From the NCBI GenBank assembly GCA_019420525.1, contig JAHZHA010000023.1:99012-163011 (forward strand): a stretch of 64,000 bases of DNA, given 5' to 3'. Below, one piece after another: positions 9,075 through 16,320 of the stretch. Position 1 is the stretch's first letter. The number at the start of each line of letters is the position of its first letter. This DNA is from Bacillota bacterium. Its GTDB lineage: Bacteria > Bacillota > Clostridia > Peptostreptococcales > Anaerovoracaceae. Made by a program: the position numbers and the translations under genes. Under the pieces are notes generated by a model that made no database searches, was not told where the DNA came from, and saw only the letters and a program-made list of their open reading frames with translations.

Positions 9075-10433
9075 ATGAAAGTATCATTTTATACACTGGG
9101 CTGCAAAGTCAATCAGTACGAGACGCAGATGCTGCGGGAACGGTTTGCCGACGCGGGTTATGAAACCGTGGGGGAAGACGATCCGGCAGATATTTATATC
9201 ATCAACACATGCACGGTGACAAACCTTTCCGACAGGAAATCGCGGCAGAGAATCCGCAGAGTAAAAAAGATGAACGGAGATGCGGTTATCGTCGTTACGG
9301 GCTGTTATGCGCAGACCGATGCCGAGGCGGTGGCTGCAATACCGGGAGTCTCCGTGGTGGCGGGAACGAATGAGAAGGCGCACATTGTGGAATTTGTGGA
9401 AGATTACCTGCGCCGGAGAGATCACGACGGCGAACAAGGCAGCCGCAGATCGGAAAAGGCGGAAATTCACGTTCTCGATTATGAAAATCTGACAGGATAT
9501 GAGGAGACGGGATGTATCACTTCCATGGATTCCCGCACCAGGGCATATATTAAAATTCAGGAAGGCTGCGACCGGTTCTGCTCTTACTGCATCATCCCCT
9601 ATGCCCGGGGAAAGGTGAGAAGCAGAGAATTGGGCGAAATCGTGGCGGAAGCCCGGAATCTCGTAAATGCCGGATTTAAAGAGATCGTTCTCACGGGAAT
9701 CAATACGGCACTGTACGGATATGACAGGGAAGAGAAAAGCGGTCGCAGAGGTGTTGAAGCGGCAGTGGCAGCTATAAGCGGTATCGAAGGGGATTTCCGC
9801 ATTCGTCTCAGTTCGCTGGAACCAAATGTCGTCGATGAAGAGACGGCACGCAGGCTTACTGCTTATCCCAAATTGTGTCCTCACATGCATCTGTCGCTGC
9901 AGAGCGGGAGTGACAGTGTTCTCAGGAGGATGAACCGGCGCTATGATATCGAGGCATACCAGAGAATCGTCAGTGTTTTCAGGCAGTCAGATCCTCTGTT
10001 CGCCGTTACGACGGACATTATCGCCGGATTTCCGGGAGAGACGGAGGAAGAGTTTCAGGAGAGTCTGGAGACGATACGCCGGATAGGGTTTAGCAGAGTT
10101 CACGCATTCCGATATTCTGCAAGGCGTGGAACTGCAGCGGCGGTCATGCCGGATCAGATCAGCGGAACAGTCAAGTCTCTCAGAATGGAGAAGCTGATAT
10201 CACTTGCAGAGGAAGAGGCGCAGCGCTTTTTTCTGAAAAACATAGGAACGCGGAGACGCGTGCTCTTCGAAAGATATGATGCCGGAGAATCGATGCTGAA
10301 CGGTTTTACGGATAATTACATTCATGTGTACTGCAGTGTGCCGCAGGATCAGGCAGAAACATATCTCAACGGATTTGCTTTCGTTCTGCTGAAAGAAATT
10401 CATGAGGACGGACTTCTGGGTGAAATCGTATAA
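9075..10433 (+). CDS. mtaB: tRNA threonylcarbamoyladenosine methylthiotransferase MtaB
   Basis: Radical-SAM methylthiotransferase that converts t6A37 to ms2t6A in tRNAs reading ANN codons. From the ATG at 9075 it has 452 residues: the N-terminal UPF0004 domain with cysteines 10, 46 and 77 for the auxiliary 4Fe-4S cluster, the radical-SAM motif CDRFCSYC (165-172), and a weak C-terminal TRAM-like region. The opening MKVSFYTLGCKVNQYE is typical of MtaB (Bacillus YqeV) rather than MiaB. AGGAAA lies upstream of 9075; a start at 9054 is possible but lacks a ribosome-binding site. The position after prmA and before rpsU-yqeY matches Bacillus gene order. Confidence 0.93.
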   Translation: MKVSFYTLGCKVNQYETQMLRERFADAGYETVGEDDPADIYIINTCTVTNLSDRKSRQRIRRVKKMNGDAVIVVTGCYAQTDAEAVAAIPGVSVVAGTNEKAHIVEFVEDYLRRRDHDGEQGSRRSEKAEIHVLDYENLTGYEETGCITSMDSRTRAYIKIQEGCDRFCSYCIIPYARGKVRSRELGEIVAEARNLVNAGFKEIVLTGINTALYGYDREEKSGRRGVEAAVAAISGIEGDFRIRLSSLEPNVVDEETARRLTAYPKLCPHMHLSLQSGSDSVLRRMNRRYDIEAYQRIVSVFRQSDPLFAVTTDIIAGFPGETEEEFQESLETIRRIGFSRVHAFRYSARRGTAAAVMPDQISGTVKSLRMEKLISLAEEEAQRFFLKNIGTRRRVLFERYDAGESMLNGFTDNYIHVYCSVPQDQAETYLNGFAFVLLKEIHEDGLLGEIV

Positions 10434-10553
10434 AAAATGTATTACAGGGGCGGACAGAGCCGCATGGAATGATATCAGAGATAGGATTTATACTACCTTT
10501 CCCTAATAATTGAAAATTATTTCCTGTTATGTATTTCGATGATGTGAGAAGTA

Positions 10554-10562
10554 TGTTAAAAT
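10554..10562 (+). promoter_or_regulatory. Possible extended -10 promoter of hinT
   Basis: TGT followed by TAAAAT (10557-10562), 35 nt before the hinT ATG; the -35 region is poor. Confidence 0.35.
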
Positions 10563-10596
10563 AAATCTATCTATCGAAGAGAAGGGAGTGATAAAG

Positions 10597-10938
10597 ATGT
10601 CAGACTGTATATTCTGTATGATCGCACAGAAAGAACTGCCGTCCGAAATTGTCTACGAAGATGAAAAAATCTGTGTCTTTAAAGACAACGCACCGCAGGC
10701 GCCTGTTCACGTGCTGATCATTCCGAAAAAACATATCGCTTCACTTGACGATACGACGGAAGAAGATGCAGAACTTCTGAGCTATATCATGCTGAAAGTC
10801 AAAGATATCGCAGCTGATCTCGGAATGACCGGCGGGTATCGTCTGGTGAACAACTGCGGTGAAGACGGACAGCAGACGGTAAAACATCTGCATTTTCATT
10901 TGCTGGGCTGCAGAAAAATGACATGGCCTCCAGGTTAA
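10597..10938 (+). CDS. HIT-family nucleotide hydrolase (HinT-like)
   Basis: A 113-residue histidine-triad protein of the HinT branch, which hydrolyses purine nucleoside phosphoramidates and related AMP conjugates. It begins with the CIFCMIAQ motif, in which the CxxC pair of some HinT proteins binds zinc, and ends with the catalytic triad motif HLHFHLLG followed by MTWPPG. The start is the ATG at 10597 with GAAGGGAG upstream; an in-frame GTG at 10588 overlaps that site. Bacillus-type clusters do not always carry a HIT gene here. It is separated from rpsU by that gene's own promoter. Confidence 0.92.
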   Translation: MSDCIFCMIAQKELPSEIVYEDEKICVFKDNAPQAPVHVLIIPKKHIASLDDTTEEDAELLSYIMLKVKDIAADLGMTGGYRLVNNCGEDGQQTVKHLHFHLLGCRKMTWPPG

Positions 10939-10970
10939 AGAACGCAGAGATGTAAAATCAAAAAATTTAC

Positions 10971-10999
10971 TTGATTTATCTCAAAAAAAAATATATAAT
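10971..10999 (+). promoter_or_regulatory. Sigma-A promoter of rpsU-yqeY
   Basis: TTGATT at 10971-10976, a 17-nt spacer and a perfect TATAAT at 10994-10999. The leader to rpsU is about 65 nt. Confidence 0.85.
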
Positions 11000-11071
11000 T
11001 GTACGCGCTGTAGACTATTTCGGTTTTTACGCAACTTAGAATTTCAGAATACGGAGGGAGGGATAAGGAAT

Positions 11072-11251
11072 ATGGCACAGGTAGTAGTTAGAGAAAACGA
11101 AAGCTTGGAAAGCGCGCTGAAGAGATTCAAGCGTTCTTGCGCTAGAGACGGCGTAATGTCTGAACTCAGAAAAAGAGAACATTACGAAAAGCCTAGCGTA
11201 AGAAGAAAGAAAAAGTCTGAAGCGGCTAGAAAAAAGGCTAAGAAATATTAA
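11072..11251 (+). CDS. rpsU: Small ribosomal subunit protein bS21
   Basis: A 59-residue, strongly basic protein with the classic S21 sequence: [20 protein letters not shown] at the start, then [21 protein letters not shown], and a Lys/Arg-rich tail ending AARKKAKKY. It is a component of the 30S subunit near the anti-Shine-Dalgarno region. GGAGGGAGGG precedes the ATG. It sits 15 nt upstream of yqeY, as in Bacillus and many clostridia. Confidence 0.97.
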   Translation: MAQVVVRENESLESALKRFKRSCARDGVMSELRKREHYEKPSVRRKKKSEAARKKAKKY

Positions 11252-11266
11252 AAGAGGTGTTGTTAT

Positions 11267-11710
11267 TTGTCTTTAAAAGACAGACTGATGCAGGACTTCA
11301 AAGATGCCATGAAGGCGCATGATGAAGTTGCAAAAAACACGATAAACCTTGCCCGTGCGGCAATCAAGCAGTACGAGGTAGACAACCGGGTTGAACTTGA
11401 TGAGCAAGGCATAATCGACATTTTGACAAAACAGGTGAAAATGAGAAAAGATGCCCTCTCTGATTTTGAAAAAGCCGGAAGAACCGATCTGATTGAAAAC
11501 TACAGCAGAGAGATCGAAGTACTCATGTCCTATCTGCCAAAACAGCTGACTGAGGAAGAGATTCTGAAGATCGTGCTTGAAACGAAAGCGGAACTCGGAA
11601 TCGAAAGCGGTAAGGAGAATATGGGCAGGATAATGAGGGCTGTCATGCCGAAGGTGAAAGGCCGGGCGGACGGCGGAGCTGTCAAAAAGGCAGTTCAGAA
11701 CGTTCTCTGA
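11267..11710 (+). CDS. yqeY: YqeY/GatB-tail domain protein
   Basis: A 147-residue helical protein of the YqeY family, related to the tRNA-binding tail of GatB of the glutamyl-tRNA amidotransferase; the function of the free form is not established. Family features are the start LKDRLMQDFKDAMKAHD and the C-terminal GRIMRAVMPKVKGRADGG. The only start with a ribosome-binding site (GAGGTG) is the TTG at 11267. It is cotranscribed with rpsU and ends at the strong terminator at 11724. This gene marks the left edge of the accessory block described under findings. Confidence 0.92.
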   Translation: MSLKDRLMQDFKDAMKAHDEVAKNTINLARAAIKQYEVDNRVELDEQGIIDILTKQVKMRKDALSDFEKAGRTDLIENYSREIEVLMSYLPKQLTEEEILKIVLETKAELGIESGKENMGRIMRAVMPKVKGRADGGAVKKAVQNVL

Positions 11711-11723
11711 CAGAGTAAATTTT

Positions 11724-11756
11724 GGCGGCAGACGCTTATGCGTCTGCCGCCATTTT
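11724..11756 (+). terminator. Terminator after yqeY
   Basis: A 12-bp perfect stem, GGCGGCAGACGC (11724-11735) with GCGTCTGCCGCC (11740-11751), loop TTAT, followed by A and four T. Confidence 0.88.
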
Positions 11757-11932
11757 CAATATAAACGTATAAATAATGTAATATGTGTAGGTTTGGCAGC
11801 GAAGTGGAGAATCGAATTTTTTCCAGCATTACAAATGAGGATACTGAATACTGTATGCGAATAGTCGGCCGAAATCCAGCTTTGTTGTGTGCTGTTTCCT
11901 TTTCCATGTTTTACATCCAAGCGGAAACGAGG

Positions 11933-12403
11933 TCAGTCGTTTTCTGCCTCAGATGCGCTTTCGTCTCTTTGTGTGTCTTCTTTTTGAACGGAAGCTTTTC
12001 TGCGGTCTTTTTTTTCTTTCGGCATATAATATTCAAAAGAACGGGGATCGATTTTCATATTTTTGTCTTCCAGATCTCTCATCGCCCAGATGTAGATTTC
12101 CTTCAGAATCGGCATGACGCTTTTTCCTTTTTCCGTCATGACATATTTTGTCGTCTGCTTTTCATCGGTATCCAGTTTCTGACGGACGATGAGTCCATCA
12201 TTTTCAAGATCTGCCAGCTGAGTGTAGAGAACCTTGCTGGAGATTCCCCAGAGCTTCTGAAATGCATTGAAATGTATGCACTGATCATAATCGATGGCGA
12301 TCATAATGCACGATTTCCACTTTCCGCTGAGTATGTCGAAAAAATGATCATAAGGGAATGATCCATTCTGCATTTTGCTGCGCTGAACTTTCTTTTTTTC
12401 CAT
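11933..12403 (-). CDS. HxlR-family winged-helix transcriptional regulator
   Basis: A 156-residue regulator. The HxlR signature is clear: FDILSGKWKSCIMIAI, then FNAFQKLWGISSKVLYTQLADLENDGLIVR as recognition helix and wing, and YVMTEKGKSVMPIL. HxlR proteins are dimeric winged-helix regulators, several of which sense electrophiles or aldehydes through cysteine; here cysteines lie at residues 32 and 42. AAGGTGAG is correctly placed before the start. The tail of ~40 residues is Lys/Glu/Asp-rich. It is divergent from the FAD-oxidase operon, and a TTAC-N6-GTAA inverted repeat sits in the gap between them, so it is the best candidate regulator of that operon (inference). Confidence 0.85.
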   Translation of the reverse strand: MEKKKVQRSKMQNGSFPYDHFFDILSGKWKSCIMIAIDYDQCIHFNAFQKLWGISSKVLYTQLADLENDGLIVRQKLDTDEKQTTKYVMTEKGKSVMPILKEIYIWAMRDLEDKNMKIDPRSFEYYMPKEKKDRRKASVQKEDTQRDESASEAEND

Positions 12404-12530
12404 TCTTAAAATATCTCACCTTCTATTTTTTTCTTAAATCGAGGAATAAACTTACAATTAATCTCCTGTCCCGGTCATCGTCTGCGATATGCATAGACAT
12501 CGCTTTTTTTGGAAATGCAAATACATGCCA

Positions 12531-12578
12531 CTTACAAAAAAGTAATCAGTTGACATATTATTAGTATAACGATAAAAT
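12531..12578 (+). promoter_or_regulatory. Promoter P1 with adjacent HxlR-type operator, upstream of the FAD-oxidase operon
   Basis: TTGACA (12550-12555), a 17-nt spacer, TAAAAT (12573-12578). Directly before the -35 box is CTTACAAAAAAGTAATC (12531-12547), containing a TTAC-N6-GTAA inverted repeat. The stretch from CTTACAAAAAAGTAATCA through GTTGACATATTAT is repeated base for base upstream of the CoA-transferase gene at 19736-19766. The P1 transcript would carry a leader of about 765 nt before the first gene. Confidence 0.8.
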
Positions 12579-12772
12579 GAGTTCGAAAACAAGATGAAGT
12601 TCAAAAAAACGTTGAAACAATGCGGATATATTTGGATAATAGCATATTTAAGATACGATGTTAAGATACTATTGCCGAAATATTTTAAGAAATTCATTTC
12701 TTTGGGTTTGTTTTCATTCTGAATAAAAATTTACAAAAGATGAATGAAAATTACCGTTTTAAAAATAATAGG

Positions 12773-12801
12773 TTGACATATTATTCACGAAAGCATATAA
12801 T
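12773..12801 (+). promoter_or_regulatory. Promoter P2 of the FAD-oxidase operon
   Basis: A perfect consensus promoter: TTGACA (12773-12778), 17-nt spacer, TATAAT (12796-12801). It shares GTTGACATATTAT (12772-12784) with P1 and with the CoA-transferase promoter. The distance to the first start codon (13351) is about 540 nt, so the mRNA has a long leader. Confidence 0.82.
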
Positions 12802-13350
12802 TGGATACGGATATAAAACGCATACAAATTATATTGCTGAATAATATATCTAAATGAAATATATTCAATTATAACATATTAAGTATCGTGTTTTTTCGAA
12901 TATATTTCGTATTTTGTTCCGGAAAGACAGCGGATTCGAAAAAATCCGTATGTTGCAAAACGAGGAAATTTCCGGTTATAAAATGGTCTTAATTTCTATA
13001 TCATCGTGATATAGGTTTAAGAGATATCGGATGATGATATCCGGTATTTGTATAGAGAGCATTTAGCTCATGTGGTTATGATACTGCTTAAATTATTTTA
13101 CATTGTGAATGCCTACTGAGAGTAAGAGATTTTCCGAAAAAATTATTCACACGAGAATGCTGCAGAGATCGATGTCAATTTGCATCAGGCAGAAATACCA
13201 ACGGGTAAAAAGAATGATAGTTATTACGGAAAACAGAGTGCCGGTAAGTGGCATAAAGATGAATTACGTTTAAGGTACAGTTCATAATTGTATGGTAATG
13301 TGAAGCAAAACGTTGTATCGTAATTGAGTTTGAAAGGAGGAAGTGAGTTT
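12802..13350 (+). other. Long AT-rich leader of the FAD-oxidase operon
   Basis: About 540 nt without a credible gene. It contains a near-perfect 34-nt inverted repeat at 12988-13021 (listed separately) and, just after, a smaller hairpin (CGGAT 13028-13032 with ATCCG 13039-13043). I do not recognise a known riboswitch or T-box. Confidence 0.5.
12988..13021. repeat. 34-nt inverted repeat in the operon leader
   Basis: CTATATCA (12996-13003) and TGATATAG (13007-13014) pair around TCG; outer arms CTTAA (12988-12992) and TTAAG (13017-13021) extend the symmetry with 3 and 2 unpaired bases between. It could be a protein operator or an RNA hairpin. Confidence 0.6.
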
Positions 13351-14820
13351 ATGTCATTAATCAATGAACTCGAAAAGCTGGTTGCAAAAGCAAGTGACAA
13401 GGCTGCAGATCTTGAGGTTTACGCAAAAGACATGAGTCTTCAGCCGGCAGGTTATGCTGACGCTGTCGTTTGGCCTGAGTCAACAGAAGAAGTTTCTGCA
13501 GTCGTTAAGTATGCATACGAAAACAACATTCCTGTTGTTCCTGTAAGTTCTCAGACACATATGTACGGTAGCACGATTCCTAAGCAGGGCGGCATTATTA
13601 TCGATATGAAGAATATGAATAAGATTCTCGAAATCGATCTTAAGCACAAGTTCGTTCGTTTCCAGCCGGGTGTTACTTGGAATCAGATGTATGAAGAGCT
13701 CGACAAAGTCGGCGCTCGTTTCATGATGCCGTTCACACCGCTGGGCAACAGATCCGTTCTGTCTGATACGCTCGATCGTGCAGTAATTACAAATACAGTA
13801 TATGATTACGGTGAAGTTACTCAGTCTCTGGAAATCGTATGGGGCGACGGTTCCGTATTCAGATCCGGTTCCGCTTCCGTTCACGGTTTCGCAGCGGACA
13901 ACACTCCGACACATGGCCTCTACACACCGTCCAGAGGTGTTGACCCTTCCGGCCCGGGACTTGACTTCTACAGAATCGTACAGGGCGCTCAGGGTACCAT
14001 GGGTATCATCACATGGATGAGTGCTAAGCTCGAATTAAAGAGCAAGATTGATAAGATTTATTTCGCTCCGATTGATGACTTAGATTACGCTAACGAATTC
14101 TTATATAAAATTATGCCGAGAAGAATCGGTCAGGAAATCGTTCTCCTGAACAAGGTTGATCTCGCTACAGTAATCGCTGATGATGCAGAAGATATTCCTG
14201 CACTCTGCGAAAAACTGCCTGAATGGACACTCGCTATGATCCTCAGCGGTGTTAAGAGACGTCCGGAAGAAAAGATCGCTTACGAAGAAAAATATCTGAC
14301 TGATGTCATCAACATGACATTCAAGGATATCTCTCTCAAGCCTGCTTTACCTGGATTCCCTGGCCTCGGCAGAAAACTGATGCATATCCTGAAGACTCCT
14401 TGGGATGCACCTTCTTGGAAGACTAAGCCTTCTGGTGCTTACGAAGATATGTTCTTCATCGCACGTCCTGAAAAGGCAAGCGAATACATGGAAATCATGA
14501 AGAAAGTCGTTGCTAAGCATACTTATCCGCACACTATGATTGGCGCTTACATCCAGCCGATCGAACATAACCGTGCCTGCCAGATCGAATTTACATTCTT
14601 CTATGATCCTGAAAACGAAGCGGAAAAGGCAGAAATCGCTGAAATCGTTTACGAAGCTGGTATCGAAATGATGAATAATGGCGCTCAGTTCACAAGACCT
14701 TACGGAAACCTTGTTCCTGTAATCTATGACAGAGCCGGTGGCTACACGGCAACACTCAAGCGGATTAAGAATATCTTTGATGAAAAGAATATCTTAAATC
14801 CTGGCACATTATGTTTCTAA
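13351..14820 (+). CDS. FAD-binding oxidase subunit 1 (GlcD/D-lactate dehydrogenase-like)
   Basis: A 489-residue flavoprotein of the FAD_binding_4 / FAD-linked oxidase C superfamily, which includes glycolate oxidase subunits and D-lactate dehydrogenases that take hydride from a 2-hydroxy acid. The N-terminal FAD domain (about residues 30-220) begins VVWPESTEEVSAVVKYAYE and includes VPVSSQTHMYG; the C-terminal cap ends KNILNPGTLCF, the usual FAD-oxidase ending. The ATG at 13351 has AAAGGAGG upstream; a TTG at 13324 precedes that site. It is first of three genes with an Fe-S subunit and a second FAD subunit, the subunit make-up of GlcDEF. The substrate cannot be told from sequence. Codon use looks strongly biased, suggesting high expression. 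Confidence 0.82.
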   Translation: MSLINELEKLVAKASDKAADLEVYAKDMSLQPAGYADAVVWPESTEEVSAVVKYAYENNIPVVPVSSQTHMYGSTIPKQGGIIIDMKNMNKILEIDLKHKFVRFQPGVTWNQMYEELDKVGARFMMPFTPLGNRSVLSDTLDRAVITNTVYDYGEVTQSLEIVWGDGSVFRSGSASVHGFAADNTPTHGLYTPSRGVDPSGPGLDFYRIVQGAQGTMGIITWMSAKLELKSKIDKIYFAPIDDLDYANEFLYKIMPRRIGQEIVLLNKVDLATVIADDAEDIPALCEKLPEWTLAMILSGVKRRPEEKIAYEEKYLTDVINMTFKDISLKPALPGFPGLGRKLMHILKTPWDAPSWKTKPSGAYEDMFFIARPEKASEYMEIMKKVVAKHTYPHTMIGAYIQPIEHNRACQIEFTFFYDPENEAEKAEIAEIVYEAGIEMMNNGAQFTRPYGNLVPVIYDRAGGYTATLKRIKNIFDEKNILNPGTLCF

Positions 14821-14855
14821 GAGTTGTGTTTCTATAGAAAGGAGGAACATAGACT

Positions 14856-16298
14856 ATGGCAAGAGATGATCGTTTCGACTTATCAGTAACCAAAAAGAAC
14901 ATGGAGTATGCTGCTGAAGTCGCAAAAGATAAGAGATTAACAGGTGACCGTTATAAGATGTCTGTACTGGATCCTGAATACGGCGACGGTAAAGGCAACT
15001 CTCACGGCAGATACAATACTCCGAGAACACCTTTAGAATTCAACATTGAAGAAATCAAAAACTTCAAGTATGATATGGACCACTGCATCAAATGTAAAGG
15101 ATGCTACTGGGTAGAACATACATATAATCCGGGCGTTAAATTTAACGTAAGATGTCCGGCTAACCTCTGGAATGATTTCGACGCTTACGGTGCATTCGGT
15201 AAGATGAGAATCGGTCTTGGAGTCATCGACGGTTCCCTCGAATGGTCTCCTGAACTTCTGAAGATTATCTATGCATGCCCTCTGTGCGGCGCTTGTGACG
15301 TTGCATGTAAGAGAAACCTCGACCTGGAAATCAACCTGTCTCTCGAAGCTCTGAGAGTAAAGGCTGTTCAGGACGGCGTTGCACCTCTTCCAGCACACAA
15401 GACAGCTGTAGACAAGATCCTTGAAACTGGCAACATCTACGGCGAAAAGTCTGACCGTAAGGCTTGGGCAAAGGACGTAAAGGTAGCTGCAAAGGCAGAT
15501 ACTCTCTACTATGTAGGCGATAATACTTCTTATAAGAATCCTCAGATTGCGAAAGCAACAGCAACGATCCTCGAAAAGATCGGTGTAGACTTCATGCTTC
15601 TGGATGACGAAAAGAATGACGGTAACGTTATCTTCTCCATCGGTATGGTAGACGCGGCGAGAAAGATCGCTAAGGAAACTGTTGAAGCGATTAAGGCTAC
15701 TGGCGCTAAGAGAGTCGTAGTATCTGATGCAGAAGCATACAGAATGATTAAGGTTGATTATCCTAAGCTCCTCGACATTGCTACAGCTGACCTCGGATTT
15801 GAAGTAGTTCACATCATCGAACTGGCAGCTCAGGCTATCGAAGACGGTACTCTCGTACTCACAACTCCGGTTGATACAAGAATGGCTTACCACGATGCAT
15901 CTTCTGTTTCCAGACTGTGCGACGACTGGACTCCTTATAAGGGAGAAAGAGGCTGGATGGGCATGATCTATCCAGGTCAGAGAAGAAGAAGAGGTAGACA
16001 GGGTCTCTATGCTCAGGCAAGAACGATCATGGCAGCAGTTCCTGGTGCAGACAACACTGAATTCATCAGAATCAGAGAAAATGCATTCGATATCTGCGCA
16101 GGCCGCGGCACTGACATCGCTTTCCCTGCATTAACTAAGTTTGCTACAGGCCACCGTCTTGACGAAGCTAAGGAATGCGGTATCGAAACTATCGTTTCCG
16201 CAGATCCTCAGTGCAGAGATGCGTTCAATACGTATGCTGACGCAAAGGACGGCATTGAAGCTATCGATATCACTGAACTTATCGTTAAAGCGCTTTAA
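14856..16298 (+). CDS. GlcF-like 4Fe-4S electron-transfer subunit with degenerate CCG domains
   Basis: A 480-residue iron-sulfur protein. Two 4Fe-4S motifs are intact: cysteines 77, 80, 83 and 100 (CIKCKGC then RCP) and 141, 144, 147 and 151 (CPLCGACDVACK). The rest has the spacing of the two CCG domains of GlcF/HdrB-type proteins, but their cysteines are largely gone: YHDASSVSR replaces the usual HDPCHLGR-like motif, ICAGRG stands for CCGAGG, and SADPQC for the final CPxC. Between the FAD genes (35 nt from the first, 22 nt to the second), it probably carries electrons from the flavins to an unknown acceptor. It has a good AAAGGAGG ribosome-binding site. Confidence 0.82.
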   Translation: MARDDRFDLSVTKKNMEYAAEVAKDKRLTGDRYKMSVLDPEYGDGKGNSHGRYNTPRTPLEFNIEEIKNFKYDMDHCIKCKGCYWVEHTYNPGVKFNVRCPANLWNDFDAYGAFGKMRIGLGVIDGSLEWSPELLKIIYACPLCGACDVACKRNLDLEINLSLEALRVKAVQDGVAPLPAHKTAVDKILETGNIYGEKSDRKAWAKDVKVAAKADTLYYVGDNTSYKNPQIAKATATILEKIGVDFMLLDDEKNDGNVIFSIGMVDAARKIAKETVEAIKATGAKRVVVSDAEAYRMIKVDYPKLLDIATADLGFEVVHIIELAAQAIEDGTLVLTTPVDTRMAYHDASSVSRLCDDWTPYKGERGWMGMIYPGQRRRRGRQGLYAQARTIMAAVPGADNTEFIRIRENAFDICAGRGTDIAFPALTKFATGHRLDEAKECGIETIVSADPQCRDAFNTYADAKDGIEAIDITELIVKAL

Positions 16299-16320
16299 GC
16301 ATTCCGGAGGTGAAAAATAA

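Noticed and set aside
11783..12361. Plus-strand open frame opposite the HxlR gene
   Set aside because: It has no ribosome-binding site and no family resemblance, while the minus-strand frame is a clear HxlR protein.
12732..12838. Short plus-strand frame starting ATGAATGAAAATTACC within the promoter region
   Set aside because: It spans promoter P2 itself and has no ribosome-binding site.
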